Translations under genes and position numbers: made by a program
Notes under the pieces: model-generated
Seen by the model: only the letters and a program-made list of their open reading frames with translations
Told to the model about the DNA's origin: nothing
Databases searched by the model: none
NCBI RefSeq assembly: GCF_008271745.1
Contig: NZ_VKKZ01000022.1
Coordinates: 434,001 to 498,000 of the forward strand
Reading direction: 5' to 3'
Source of the DNA: Rufibacter glacialis
GTDB taxonomy: Bacteria > Bacteroidota > Bacteroidia > Cytophagales > Hymenobacteraceae
DNA length: 64,000 nucleotides
Part shown: positions 8,715-17,710 of the stretch, piece after piece
Position numbering within the stretch: position 1 is the stretch's first letter
How the letters are laid out: each line of letters starts with the position of its first letter

Positions 8715-8757
8715 AACCCCACCTTTGTCGGCTTCAATTACCAGCAAAGGTGGGGTT
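8715..8757. terminator. Long hairpin B
   Basis: Perfect 13-bp arms aaccccacctttg / caaaggtggggtt (8715-8727 and 8745-8757) around a 17-nt loop, followed by a short T-run. The architecture and loop resemble hairpin A, but the stem bases differ in a paired way. Confidence 0.7.
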
Positions 8758-8937
8758 TTACTTTATAAGAAATGGAAATTCGAACCTGTTTAGTACAGAA
8801 CAAAAATAAACAGCCCAGCCGCCATTGTTGGTGATCCCAGGGGCCAACCATCCAGACGCAGGAGCCTTTCCGCTTGCTGGTGAAAACACGCAGCAAGGGC
8901 AAGAGTTAGTGGCGGTTTCTTTACTAAACAGGCTCTT

Positions 8938-10236
8938 CTAATTCGCCTGTTCAATCTTCACTTTCTTGCCTTTCAGCTTCTCTTTCTGAAGCAGCTGTAC
9001 CGCTTTGGCTAATTTCTGTTTGGCTACCGCAACATAGGCAGCGTTGTCTTGCAGTTCAATGCGGCCCAGGTCATCTTTCAGCAGGTTGCCTTTTTGCAGC
9101 ATCCAGCCTACAATGTCCACTTTGTTGACCTTATCCTTTTTGCCCGCGCTAATGTACACGGTCTCCCAGGGAGAGGCAGGGGGCAGGGCCAGGTTTGAAG
9201 GCAGTTTTTCAAGAGGCGGCACCTCTGACAGGTACGGTGGCTTCTCCTGAGGTTGCAGGAGCAGGTAGCTGGTCCCCTTCGCGTTCATGCGGGCGGTGCG
9301 GCCGTTGCGGTGGGTGAAGTTCTCCTGGTCGGGCACCTGGAAATGGACCACGAACTCCACTTCTGGTATGTCCAGGCCCCGCGCCGCCAGATCCGTGCTG
9401 ACCAGGGTGCGGTAGGTGCCGTTCCGGAACTTCATGAGGGTGCGCTCCCGGTCGGGTTGCTCCAGGCCGCCGTGGAAAATGCCGTGGGGAAGGCCTTTGC
9501 TTCGCAGGAAGTCGCTGACCGCCTCTACTGTTTCGCGCTGGTTGCAGAACACCATGCTGGAGGCCGTGCCTACAGAACACAGCACGTCCAGCAACGCCTG
9601 CATCTTGTTGCCCTTCTGCACTTCCACCGTTTTCACCTGCAAGGCCGGAGCATTGCTGGCGTCCTTCAGGAAGTTCACGGTCACCGGGTTCTTGAGCCGG
9701 GTAAAGGAAGGCACCTGGTGCATGGCCGTGGCCGACACCAGCAGGCGCTTGTCCAGGTTCTGGAGCTGCCCTATGATGTAGGCCATGTCTTCCTGGAAAC
9801 CATATTCCAGGGATTTATCAAACTCATCCAGCACCAGCGTCTTGATAGAAGAAGTGGCGAAGTTCTCTTCCCGCAGATGATAGGCAATGCGGCCCGGCGT
9901 ACCGATCAACAAAGCCGGGGGATTAGCCAGGCTCCGTTTCTCCGGATTGGTAGCGTGTCCGCCGTAGAGGCTATCTACCCGTAGCCCGGTGGCCATGCTG
10001 CGGAATACCTGCTCAATCTGCATAGCCAGTTCCCGGGAAGGCGCCAAAATCAGGGCCTGCACTTCCGGTACCTCGGGCTTCAGGCGGGGCAACACCGACA
10101 GCAGGTACCCTAGGGTCTTGCCAGAACCAGTAGGTGAAAGCAGAATCACATCGCTTTTCTGGGCCGCGGCCAGGGTTTCTTCCTGCATCTGGTTCAGGGA
10201 GGTGATCTTGAGGGTATGGAGGATATTCTGAAGCAT
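8938..10236 (-). CDS. DEAD-box family ATP-dependent RNA helicase (DbpA-like)
   Basis: A 432-aa protein with the full helicase motif set: Q motif around NQMQEETL, motif I SPTGSGKT (34-41), Ia APSREL, Ib TPGRI, motif II DEFD (137-140), III SAT, V STDLAARGLDIPEV and VI HRNGRTARM. Motif II reads DEFD instead of DEAD. The C-terminal ~75 residues, basic and ending in a KGKKVKIEQAN tail, fit a DbpA-type RNA-binding domain, which in DbpA targets 23S rRNA helix 92. The role is therefore probably late 50S ribosome assembly or general RNA unwinding. It is a single gene with a start 11 codons before the Q motif. No operon partner is seen. Confidence 0.92.
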   Translation of the reverse strand: MLQNILHTLKITSLNQMQEETLAAAQKSDVILLSPTGSGKTLGYLLSVLPRLKPEVPEVQALILAPSRELAMQIEQVFRSMATGLRVDSLYGGHATNPEKRSLANPPALLIGTPGRIAYHLREENFATSSIKTLVLDEFDKSLEYGFQEDMAYIIGQLQNLDKRLLVSATAMHQVPSFTRLKNPVTVNFLKDASNAPALQVKTVEVQKGNKMQALLDVLCSVGTASSMVFCNQRETVEAVSDFLRSKGLPHGIFHGGLEQPDRERTLMKFRNGTYRTLVSTDLAARGLDIPEVEFVVHFQVPDQENFTHRNGRTARMNAKGTSYLLLQPQEKPPYLSEVPPLEKLPSNLALPPASPWETVYISAGKKDKVNKVDIVGWMLQKGNLLKDDLGRIELQDNAAYVAVAKQKLAKAVQLLQKEKLKGKKVKIEQAN

Positions 10237-10372
10237 CTTGCATGGTAAATATCCTGCAAAGGTAGCTAATATTCCCGCAGGCTTTTCCGGGAAGGGGAAA
10301 TAGCCGGTAATCCACCCTAAAATGGCAGATTATGTATCTGCGTTCTGGCCCAGGTACCCACGGCGGCGGCTT

Positions 10373-10407
10373 CTTTTGGCTTGTTTTCTTTAAAATACGC
10401 TGGAATC
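10373..10407. repeat. Dispersed palindrome, copy 3
   Basis: The core cttttggcttgttttctttaaaatacgctgg shows the inner TTTT-n-AAAA loop with outer arms partly complementary. Confidence 0.55.
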
Positions 10408-10606
10408 ATCTGGCAAAGCCCGATTTAGTTCGAAGGGGGCCTGCCTGCTGGAGGAGAGGTTATTCAGAAGAAGATGAGATGCCAACCTGGGCGGGCAAAG
10501 TAATACCCCAAGACCCAGGGCAAACCAGTTCCTCAGCAGGAGAAAAATGTACCTAGGCACGCTTCAGGTAACGGAACTCAGCCTGGGAAGGGTGAGGCAG
10601 CATATA

Positions 10607-10644
10607 GGTTTTAGAGAGGGTTTTCAGAAAACAGGCTGGAAATA
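10607..10644. repeat. Dispersed palindrome, copy 4
   Basis: An inner arm gttttcagaaaac with a 2-nt loop is followed by aggctgg, matching the family consensus. Confidence 0.55.
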
Positions 10645-10829
10645 GTAATATTCACGAACCTTTCACGACTCATAAGCCAGAAGAGGACCCTCAGTTAAAG
10701 GCATTTCAGGGTAGGTTCCTACGGGAAAAGAAAACATTTGGTACCTTGGGCTGGGGAACCTTGGCAATTTGAATTCAGCGTGCGTATAGAATGGAGTAGT
10801 TTCTTCGTTTTTAGATAAAAAACAAAAAT

Positions 10830-11258
10830 ATGGCAATCTTCTTCGCATTCATACTGGCGGGCTTTTTAGGATATCTCTACGGCCACCGCATCAGACCCAA
10901 CCTGAAACTCCAGAAAACCCTGAAAGACCTTCAGGAACGGTGCAAGGCCGTGTTGGAAGACGAGAAAAAAGGCGTGTACAAAACCATTGTCACAGATAAC
11001 CAGAAGTCTTCTGAGTTGGTGGTGGAGGTGAAGGAACTGGCGGTGACCGAAGGCGGGCAGGTGAAAGTAGAGTACCTGAGCGCCTTCTACAAGAACCCGG
11101 TGTTCAGGACCCGCAAAGGACCGGAGCTTCTGCAGGAAGTGCACGGCCTGCTGGGCGACTACCTCCCCAGGCATGAGGTAGAATGGTATGAGGTCAATGG
11201 CCGCCACCAGAAGATCAGAGAATTTGTCACTGAGCTGGAGACCGCTCAGAAACCCTAA
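10830..11258 (+). CDS. Small membrane-anchored protein of the TelA operon
   Basis: A 142-aa protein with one N-terminal hydrophobic segment (residues 2-18, MAIFFAFILAGFLGYLYG) followed by a basic, then coiled-coil-like helix (LKLQKTLKDLQERCKAVLE) and a mixed alpha/beta domain. The segment acts as an uncleaved anchor, with the rest probably cytoplasmic. I do not recognise the family. It lies 20 bp upstream of telA on the same strand and is likely the first gene of a four-gene operon. Its position suggests a role like other membrane partners of TelA proteins, but this is inference. Confidence 0.75.
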   Translation: MAIFFAFILAGFLGYLYGHRIRPNLKLQKTLKDLQERCKAVLEDEKKGVYKTIVTDNQKSSELVVEVKELAVTEGGQVKVEYLSAFYKNPVFRTRKGPELLQEVHGLLGDYLPRHEVEWYEVNGRHQKIREFVTELETAQKP

Positions 11259-11278
11259 ATTGGCAAAATAGAACCACC

Positions 11279-12364
11279 ATGGAAAATAAAGATATCGTTC
11301 TGTCAGAGAACAAAGAGCTGATCCAGCAGAAAGCCCTGGAAATCTCCAAGACCATAGATCCCGCCAAGCCCGAGAGCCTCAGTTCCTTTGGAGTGGAAAC
11401 CCAGCGCAAGCTAGGCTACTACTCCAATGAGCTCCTGAGCAAGGTGAAGGCTAAAGACTCTGGAGATGCCGGCGAGGCCATCAATGAACTGCTCACCCAG
11501 ATCAACATGATCAAGGTAGACGAGACGGAGAAACCAGGGTTCTTCTCCCGACTTCCGTTTGTGGGCAAGATCAAAGACAAGACCAAACAGCTGGCCAGCC
11601 AATACAACTCAGTGGCCGAGAACGTAGATGATGTGGTGGTGAAGCTGGAGAAAACCCGTCAGAGCGTCTTGAAAGACTCTACCGGTCTGGAGGTCATGTT
11701 CAAGCAGGTGGTGGAGTACATCCATGAGGTGCGCTCGCTGATAGCTGCCGGCAAGATGAAGATTGACGAGATTGAGAACCAACTCATTCCGCAACTGCAG
11801 TCTGAGGTGGAAAGCAGCGGGCAAGACGAACTGGTGGTGCAGCGCCTGGCTGATATGGTGGCGTTTAAAGACCGTTTAGAGAAAAAGGTGCACGATTTCA
11901 CCTTGTCGCATACGATTGCCACCCAATCCATGCCGCAGATCCGCATGATCCAGACCACCAATGATGTGTTGGCCCAGAAGATCCAGAACTCCATTGTGAC
12001 CGTGATTCCGGTGTGGCGCCAGCAGGTAGCCATTGCCTTGGGCCTGGAGAAACAGCGCAAGGCCCTGGAAATCCAGAAGAAGGTAACTGATACTACCAAT
12101 GAGATGCTGCTCAAGAACTCTCAGTTGCTCAAGACAAATGTGGTCACCGCCGCGCAGGAGAACGAGCGGGGCATTGTGGATTTGGATACCCTTAAAAAGG
12201 TAAACAAAGACATGGTAGAGACCCTGGATGCCGTAATAAAAATCTCTGAGGAAGGAAGCCGCAAACGGGCCGAGGCGGTGAAAGAGCTCGCACAGGTGCA
12301 GGAAGAGCTGAACAGTAAGATCCTGGGCACGCTGGGCAAATCTAAACGCATAGAAATTGAATAA
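11279..12364 (+). CDS. TelA/KlaA-family toxic anion resistance protein
   Basis: A 361-aa, almost entirely helical protein with the TelA family features: a central FFSRLPFVGKIKDK loop (about residues 88-101), repeated helical segments, the conserved VIPVWRQQVAIALGLEKQRKALE block (about 240-262) and a DTTNEMLLKNS helix after it. Family members were first linked to tellurite and colicin resistance and occur in stress operons; the molecular activity is unknown. It lacks signal peptide and membrane segments. It is preceded by a membrane-anchored protein and overlaps the next small gene by one base (taATG), which indicates translational coupling. Confidence 0.92.
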   Translation: MENKDIVLSENKELIQQKALEISKTIDPAKPESLSSFGVETQRKLGYYSNELLSKVKAKDSGDAGEAINELLTQINMIKVDETEKPGFFSRLPFVGKIKDKTKQLASQYNSVAENVDDVVVKLEKTRQSVLKDSTGLEVMFKQVVEYIHEVRSLIAAGKMKIDEIENQLIPQLQSEVESSGQDELVVQRLADMVAFKDRLEKKVHDFTLSHTIATQSMPQIRMIQTTNDVLAQKIQNSIVTVIPVWRQQVAIALGLEKQRKALEIQKKVTDTTNEMLLKNSQLLKTNVVTAAQENERGIVDLDTLKKVNKDMVETLDAVIKISEEGSRKRAEAVKELAQVQEELNSKILGTLGKSKRIEIE

Positions 12365-12540
12365 TGGCCGGAAATATCTCGCCTGAGAAATCCCTGGAAG
12401 GAGTCCTGACGCAGGAGCAGGACTCCCTCTTAGACCTGTATTTAAACAACCTGGACAATTTCTTTGAGAACCAGAAGAACGCCGAGAAAATACAGGTTGA
12501 AATTGAGACGCTCCACCTAAAAAAGATTCTTACTGAATGA
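12364..12540 (+). CDS. 58-codon acidic helical protein, third gene of the TelA operon
   Basis: A small gene easily missed by length cut-offs. ATG 12364 shares its A with the telA stop (TAATG), and its TGA at 12538-12540 overlaps the ATG (12537) of the next gene as ATGA. It encodes 58 residues, acidic and probably two amphipathic helices (DSLLDLYLNNLDNFFENQ and AEKIQVEIETLHLKKIL). The tight overlaps on both sides are the main evidence that it is real and translationally coupled. It may be an adaptor between TelA and the downstream protein. No family is recognised. Confidence 0.8.
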   Translation: MAGNISPEKSLEGVLTQEQDSLLDLYLNNLDNFFENQKNAEKIQVEIETLHLKKILTE

Positions 12541-13364
12541 TAGAGTTCATGCGGACCCTGTTTGGGATGAAAGAAACGGGCAAAAGGAAAGTAGTAGGCG
12601 CGCCCGTTGATTTTGGAGTACAGGAGATAGCGTACATCAATGATTCTACCCGCCGGCTCACGCAGCTGCAGGAGTTGGGGCTGCGGTACAAAGGTACCCC
12701 ACAGGCCGCCAAGATGAAGGCGGTCTATGAGAAGACCAAGAACATCCACACGTACCTGGTGTCCCGGAAGAAGTTCCATGACCTGGAGCTGTTCCACCTG
12801 AAGAACACCGACCATTTCCTTACCACTTTCACCGCCATCCTGGACGTACACCAGAAACATGCCCTCTTGTCACAGGGAGCCACGGGCGCCAGCGGTACCA
12901 TAGAGGTTTCCGCCCAGAAGAGCCAGGTTGAAAGGCTGAAGCGGCTGGAGAAAATCGCCAACCTGCCTGATCTGGTACAGCCAATCACCAATTCAGTTAA
13001 GTTCTACAATGCCGGGGAGGCCAGAACCGCCGTGCCCCGCCTGTACGTGCCAGACATCTCCATCAATACCGTAGAGAAAGTCACGTATTACACCGAAGGG
13101 AAGTCTGAGGAGCTGGTGGCGAAACAGATTGGTTTTACCTCTTCCAAAGACCAGAAAGAAGCCTTCCAGCACCACCTGGCCCTGCGCCTGGGGCTCAAGG
13201 AGGTGTCTTACGTGGGCAATGCCCTGGTCACCATTCCCAACAACAACGGCATCCAACCTACGGGCATTGTGCCTGTCATCCACTGGGAGGGCTTCCTGTA
13301 CGCCCTTAACCTGAACGACTACCGGCTTTTCCCCGTCAGAATCTACCGGAACGGCGGAAAGTAG
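12537..13364 (+). CDS. Hypothetical protein, last gene of the TelA operon
   Basis: A 275-aa soluble protein without signal peptide or membrane segment. The first ~150 residues are helical and basic (KSQVERLKRLEKIANLPDL near 125-143); the last ~110 are mixed and end in a strand-rich part (GIVPVIHWEGFLYALNLNDYRLFPVRIYR) that looks like a small beta domain. The start ATG overlaps the stop of the 58-codon gene. I do not recognise a family. In Firmicutes, TelA is often paired with XpaC; this protein may fill that place, but I see no clear XpaC motif. A long hairpin follows 120 bp downstream. Confidence 0.8.
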   Translation: MIEFMRTLFGMKETGKRKVVGAPVDFGVQEIAYINDSTRRLTQLQELGLRYKGTPQAAKMKAVYEKTKNIHTYLVSRKKFHDLELFHLKNTDHFLTTFTAILDVHQKHALLSQGATGASGTIEVSAQKSQVERLKRLEKIANLPDLVQPITNSVKFYNAGEARTAVPRLYVPDISINTVEKVTYYTEGKSEELVAKQIGFTSSKDQKEAFQHHLALRLGLKEVSYVGNALVTIPNNNGIQPTGIVPVIHWEGFLYALNLNDYRLFPVRIYRNGGK

Positions 13365-13484
13365 AGACCAGGCACCGCCTTGTCTCCTTGATACCAGTTC
13401 TTGGTGGAATAAACCACTTGCTTTGGTAAATCAGTCTGAGAATAGAAAAGGACCATCAATTAGAAAGGGCTACCGCATAAGATT

Positions 13485-13558
13485 GCTCCTACAGAAAAGC
13501 CTCGTTTTGGTGGTGTTTTTAATAAAGCAGCGCCAAAACGAGGCTTTTCTGTAGGAGC
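13485..13558. terminator. 26-bp-stem bidirectional terminator containing a palindrome copy
   Basis: Perfect 26-bp arms 13485-13510 and 13533-13558 around a 22-nt loop, between the convergent TelA operon and the CheB/CheR kinase gene. Its inner part (13503-13540: cgttttgg, ggtgttttt, aataaagcagc, ccaaaacg) is a member of the dispersed palindrome family, here extended by GC-rich arms. Confidence 0.9.
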
Positions 13559-13576
13559 CCTTAGAGGAATGGCAAG

Positions 13577-16500
13577 TTATTTTGGGAGGAACACCCTAAA
13601 CGTGGTGCCTTCGCCTAGATGGCTGTCTACCTCTATTTTGCCGCCGGCATTGTTCAGGATCTTCTTCACCATGTACAATCCAATGCCCGTGCCTTCCACA
13701 TGGTCATGGAAGCGTTGGAACATGGAGAACAGCTGCTCCTGCTGTTCCTGGGGAAGCCCCAACCCGTTGTCTTGCACCTCCAGCACCAGGTACTTCTTCT
13801 GTTCCTGGCACCTCACGGTAATCCTGGGCTCCCGTTCCGGGGACCGGTATTTGATGGCGTTGGAGATCAGGTTATAGACAATGCTGCGCAAATTCTTCTC
13901 AGAGAAGGAGATATAAGGGCATTGGCTTACATCCAGGTCCAGGTGAGCTCCGGCTTCCTTGATCAAAGGGTCCAGGTCAAGGCTTACGTCCTGCACCAGA
14001 TGGGCCAGGTCTACGCTGGTCACATCAGTGCTGTGGTCATTCTGGAGCTTGGTGATCTCGGTGAGGTTACCAATGGTTTTCTTGAAACGCTCAATGGCGC
14101 CCTGCATCATGTTCATGATCTGCTGCACGTCCATCATCTCAAAATCCTCGCGGGGCAGTTCTACCTGCAGTTCCCGTAATAGGGCCTCAATGTTGTGGAT
14201 AGGGGCTTTTAGATCATGGGAGGCAGTGTACACGAAATTGTCAAGGTCATCAATCACGCGCAGCAAGTGGGCATTGGTGTCTTTGAGTTTCATCTGCGTG
14301 TCTTTCAGGTCTGAGAGGTCAATGAAGGAACCCAGCACGCGGTACGGCACCTGGTACTCATTGTGCAGGATGTAGGCCCGGTTGTAGACAAAGGCAAACG
14401 AACCATCGGCGCGGGTAAGCTTGAACTCTTCCACCCATTGGTCCTGACCTGAGTTAATGGCCTCATTGATGCCTTTGATCACCCGCTGCTTGTCTTCGGG
14501 GTGGATTTTCCCAAACCAGGCGTTAATCCCCTTGCCCATTTCCTCGGGTTCGTAGCCTAAGATGGGTTTGAGGGTGTCACTCCACCAGAGCTCGTTGGTG
14601 ATGAGGTTCCAGTCCCAGACCACGTCATTGGTGGCCATGGATACCAGCCGGAAGCGTTCCTGGCTTTCAGATAACTCTTTGGTTCTTTCTGCTACCCGTA
14701 CCTCCAATTCCGTGTTCAGTTTGATAAGGTCTTCCTCGGCCCGTTTCAGGTCTTCATAGGCCATCAGGATCTTCTCCTCACTTATCCGCTTCTCGGTGAT
14801 GTCACCCATGGTGACGGTCAAGCCTTCGCCCATCTGGGCGGCAGCCACCTCATACCAATTGCGCTGACCGTTTATTTCCAGGCCCTGCTCTATGTGCAGG
14901 GGCTGCCCGGTTTCCACCACCTGAACGAATTTTTTGAACAACCCGGATTTCTTTAAAAAAGCCATCTCGTGCAATACGCTCTGGTGCAAGAGTTGGGCTT
15001 GTGATTTCCCTATCAGTTGCTCCGCTTTCCGGTTGAGCATGCTCCACCGGAAATCCACTATTTCCTGTTCCTCATTTCGTTCCGCCTGGAACGCCATGAT
15101 GTTGTTGAGCGAACTGTTCAAGACGCCCTGCACCACATTGCTGAGGGTTTTCATGGTGGTGATTTCCACAAAGCTTAACACCACCCCGTCTTTGGTGCCG
15201 TCATGTTTGAGGTAGGGGATGATCCGCATCAGGAAGTACTTACCCTTGGTAGTCTCCAGTTCCCGCTCTACCTCCGTGGAGGTGTTGTTCACTTTCTGGA
15301 TGTCTTCCAGCCAGCCACTGTACTTCAGGTTATGCGACAGGTGGTGGATGGGTCGGCCTATGTCTAAGTCCATGATGTTGATCAGCTGCATGACCGTGGG
15401 GGTGAATTTCCTGATGGCCAGGTGATGGTCCAGGAAGAGCTGCCCTATGTTGGAGCTTCTGATGTAGTTGTCCAAATCTTCGTTCAGCTCCTGCAGTTCT
15501 TTTATCTTGAGCTGGTGCTCAGAGTTCACCGTATGCAGCTCCTCATTGAGCGACTGCATCTCTTCATTGGAGCTTTGCAGTTCCTCATTGGACGACATGA
15601 GTTCTTCATTGGTTGACTGCAGTTCTTCATTGGAGGTGCTCAGGTCCTGCACGGTCAGATGAAGGCTTTCACGGGCCTCCTTCAATTCGGCCTCTAAAAT
15701 GGAAAGCTGGTGGAAATAATCGGTGTCTGTCTCAGAGACCAAGGAAGGCTGCAGGGTTTTGAGCGAGGGGTTGGCTTTCCCTACCTCCTGGAGCAGCACC
15801 AGCAACACCTTGGGCAGGTCTTTCTCCACGGAGATAGGTTTCACCGTAAGGTTCACCAGCTGGGTTTTTGAACCCAATGCTACCATGACCTGTCTGGAGA
15901 GGGTTTTGTGGGTTTTGAGCACCTTTCTGATCTCCACGCTCAAGGTGACGGCCAGTTCCTTAGGCACCATTTCCAAGAGGTTCAGTTGCAGCCGTTTCTG
16001 GGGTAGTTTCAGGAAACGGTTGAAATCGCCCACGCCGTGCAAAAGGTGGTAGTTGTCATCAATGTAGAGGCCGGTCATCTTCAGGTCATCGGCCACGGCA
16101 TCTAGGAACAGTTCATTGTACTTAAGGGCCTGCGCACTCCGGTAGGTGGTGCCCCGGCCTTCAGAAGAGGCATGGGAGTGATGGCTTACCCCGTAGGTCT
16201 GTTGGATTCCCTTGCTTTCTTTCACCTTCTGGAAAATCTTCCATTTCCGGTCCTTTTCCACGAAGAAGTTCTTCAACTCCCCAATGTGCTCACTTGGGCC
16301 CAGGAACAGGTACCCCTCCAGCTTCAAGGCGTACGGGAACACCGACATTACCTTCTTCTGGAGGTCTGGGTTCAGGTAGATGAGCATGTTGCGGCACGAG
16401 ATAAGGTCTATGCGGCTAAAGGGAGGGTCTTTCTGCAGGTCATGCTGGGCAAACACCACCAGTTGCCGCAGGTCTTCCTTGATGGTGTAGCGGTTGCTCT

Positions 16501-17659
16501 TGAAATGGAAGAACTGCTGCAACCGCTTCTCTGAGATTTCTTTGGCAATGGAGGCCGGATAAACACCCTTAGAGGCCTGCCTGATGGCGCGCTGGTCAAT
16601 GTCCGTGGCGAACAGCTTCACCTGCGGTTCCCGGCCTACTTTCTGAAAACCCTCCTGAAACAGCATGGCAATGGAATAGGCTTCCTCGCCGGTGCTGCAC
16701 GCCGCCACCCACACCTTGATGGTTTCCTCCGGAGGGGTATTGGCAATGATGGTAGGGATTATCTCCTGCTCCAGCACGTCAAAGGCCTCCGGATCCCGGA
16801 AAAAGCGGGTCACGCCAATCAGGAATTCCTGGCAGAGCTGCTTGATCTCAGCAGGGTTCTCATGGATGTAGGTGAGGTACGCTGGCAGGGAGGCCACCTC
16901 CAGCAGGTCCATCCGCTTTTTAAGGCGGCGGTAGATGGTGCCCTGCTTGTAGCTCTTGAAATTGGTTTGGGTATGGGTACAGATGAGGTCCAGGATTTCC
17001 TGGAGTACTTCCTCGTTTTCTATGCTTCCGTCCTGTTCGGTCAGGTTCTGCACCAATGGGAGCTGGCGGGTGTATTCCATGATTTCATGGGGCATGTGCT
17101 CTGGGGCGAAAACATAATCCACGGCCCCGGTGTCAATGGCACTGCGGGGCATGCCGTCAAATTTGGCGGTAGCCGGGTCTTGTACCATCACCATGCCCCC
17201 GGCCGCCTTGATCATCTTCACGCCTTTGGTACCGTCTGTGCCGGTGCCAGAAAGCACGAGGCCAATGGCATACCGGCCCCGGTCCTTGGCCAGGGACTCA
17301 AAAAAGACATCAATGGCGAAGTTAGGCTCCCGGTTCCTGATTTGGTCCACCAGGCGTAACCGGCCATTCTGGAGGGTCAGCTGCTTGCCGCTGGGCAGCA
17401 CATAGATACAGTTGGGGCGGGTGACCATGTCATGCTCCGCTTCCTGCACCCGCATTTGGGTATGCTTAGACAGCAGCTCTGCCATCAGGCTCTTATGGTC
17501 AGGCGACAGGTGCTGGATAATGACAAACGAAAAGCTGGAGTTATTTGGAAAATGGTCAAATAACTTATGAATAGCCTCCAGGCCACCCGCAGAAGCCCCT
17601 ATCCCTACCAGATAATGGTCTGTTTTAGGGGCAGTGGCTGGCTTTTTCAAATTTACCAT
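13577..17659 (-). CDS. CheB-CheR-PAS hybrid with histidine kinase
   Basis: A 1360-aa signalling protein. In order: CheB methylesterase (about 14-190; ASAGGLEAI with the catalytic Ser, His in QHLSPDHKS, Asp in GTGTDGTKG), CheR methyltransferase (about 215-480; SAM-binding VAACSTGEEAYS, ISCRNMLIYL), a long coiled coil of NEELQSxNEE heptads (about 640-740), a CheB/CheR-type PAS, two further PAS/PAC domains, HisKA (H-box YTASHDLKAPIHN, about 1150) and HATPase_c (about 1250-1360; LISNAIKY, DNGLGL, GTGIGLYMVKK). No receiver domain is visible, so phosphate must pass to a separate regulator. All catalytic residues are present. It lies 51 bp after the phytochrome gene on the same strand and is its likely output partner. 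Confidence 0.93.
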   Translation of the reverse strand: MVNLKKPATAPKTDHYLVGIGASAGGLEAIHKLFDHFPNNSSFSFVIIQHLSPDHKSLMAELLSKHTQMRVQEAEHDMVTRPNCIYVLPSGKQLTLQNGRLRLVDQIRNREPNFAIDVFFESLAKDRGRYAIGLVLSGTGTDGTKGVKMIKAAGGMVMVQDPATAKFDGMPRSAIDTGAVDYVFAPEHMPHEIMEYTRQLPLVQNLTEQDGSIENEEVLQEILDLICTHTQTNFKSYKQGTIYRRLKKRMDLLEVASLPAYLTYIHENPAEIKQLCQEFLIGVTRFFRDPEAFDVLEQEIIPTIIANTPPEETIKVWVAACSTGEEAYSIAMLFQEGFQKVGREPQVKLFATDIDQRAIRQASKGVYPASIAKEISEKRLQQFFHFKSNRYTIKEDLRQLVVFAQHDLQKDPPFSRIDLISCRNMLIYLNPDLQKKVMSVFPYALKLEGYLFLGPSEHIGELKNFFVEKDRKWKIFQKVKESKGIQQTYGVSHHSHASSEGRGTTYRSAQALKYNELFLDAVADDLKMTGLYIDDNYHLLHGVGDFNRFLKLPQKRLQLNLLEMVPKELAVTLSVEIRKVLKTHKTLSRQVMVALGSKTQLVNLTVKPISVEKDLPKVLLVLLQEVGKANPSLKTLQPSLVSETDTDYFHQLSILEAELKEARESLHLTVQDLSTSNEELQSTNEELMSSNEELQSSNEEMQSLNEELHTVNSEHQLKIKELQELNEDLDNYIRSSNIGQLFLDHHLAIRKFTPTVMQLINIMDLDIGRPIHHLSHNLKYSGWLEDIQKVNNTSTEVERELETTKGKYFLMRIIPYLKHDGTKDGVVLSFVEITTMKTLSNVVQGVLNSSLNNIMAFQAERNEEQEIVDFRWSMLNRKAEQLIGKSQAQLLHQSVLHEMAFLKKSGLFKKFVQVVETGQPLHIEQGLEINGQRNWYEVAAAQMGEGLTVTMGDITEKRISEEKILMAYEDLKRAEEDLIKLNTELEVRVAERTKELSESQERFRLVSMATNDVVWDWNLITNELWWSDTLKPILGYEPEEMGKGINAWFGKIHPEDKQRVIKGINEAINSGQDQWVEEFKLTRADGSFAFVYNRAYILHNEYQVPYRVLGSFIDLSDLKDTQMKLKDTNAHLLRVIDDLDNFVYTASHDLKAPIHNIEALLRELQVELPREDFEMMDVQQIMNMMQGAIERFKKTIGNLTEITKLQNDHSTDVTSVDLAHLVQDVSLDLDPLIKEAGAHLDLDVSQCPYISFSEKNLRSIVYNLISNAIKYRSPEREPRITVRCQEQKKYLVLEVQDNGLGLPQEQQEQLFSMFQRFHDHVEGTGIGLYMVKKILNNAGGKIEVDSHLGEGTTFRVFLPK

Positions 17660-17710
17660 GGGAAATGGTGTTAAAGTTCTATCTTAAAAGAAACTGGGCA
17701 AGGAGGGTTC

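Larger units (their letters stand above)
8321..8937. other. Gap rich in hairpins between Nudix and helicase genes
   Basis: About 617 bp without a convincing gene. It contains a palindrome-family copy (8350-8384), two similar hairpins (8463-8507 and 8715-8757), a longer-range inverted repeat with outer arms 8785-8795 and 8922-8932, and a 21-bp near copy (8530-8550, 20 of 21 matching) of the 3' end of the adjacent helicase gene (8938-8958). A 62-codon minus-strand ORF at 8549-8737 looks accidental. Confidence 0.6.
10237..10829. other. Gap with two palindrome copies
   Basis: About 590 bp between the divergent helicase and TelA operons. It holds two dispersed-palindrome copies (10373-10407 and 10607-10644). 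A 74-codon ORF at 10332-10556 runs through the first copy and has no coding character. Promoters for both sides must lie here, but I cannot place them. Confidence 0.6.

Noticed and set aside
9253-9984. 243-codon + strand ORF opposite the helicase
   Set aside because: A composition shadow of the GC-rich helicase gene; low-complexity Val/His/Arg product without motifs. The same applies to the long ORFs opposite purF, the kinase and aldehyde dehydrogenase genes.
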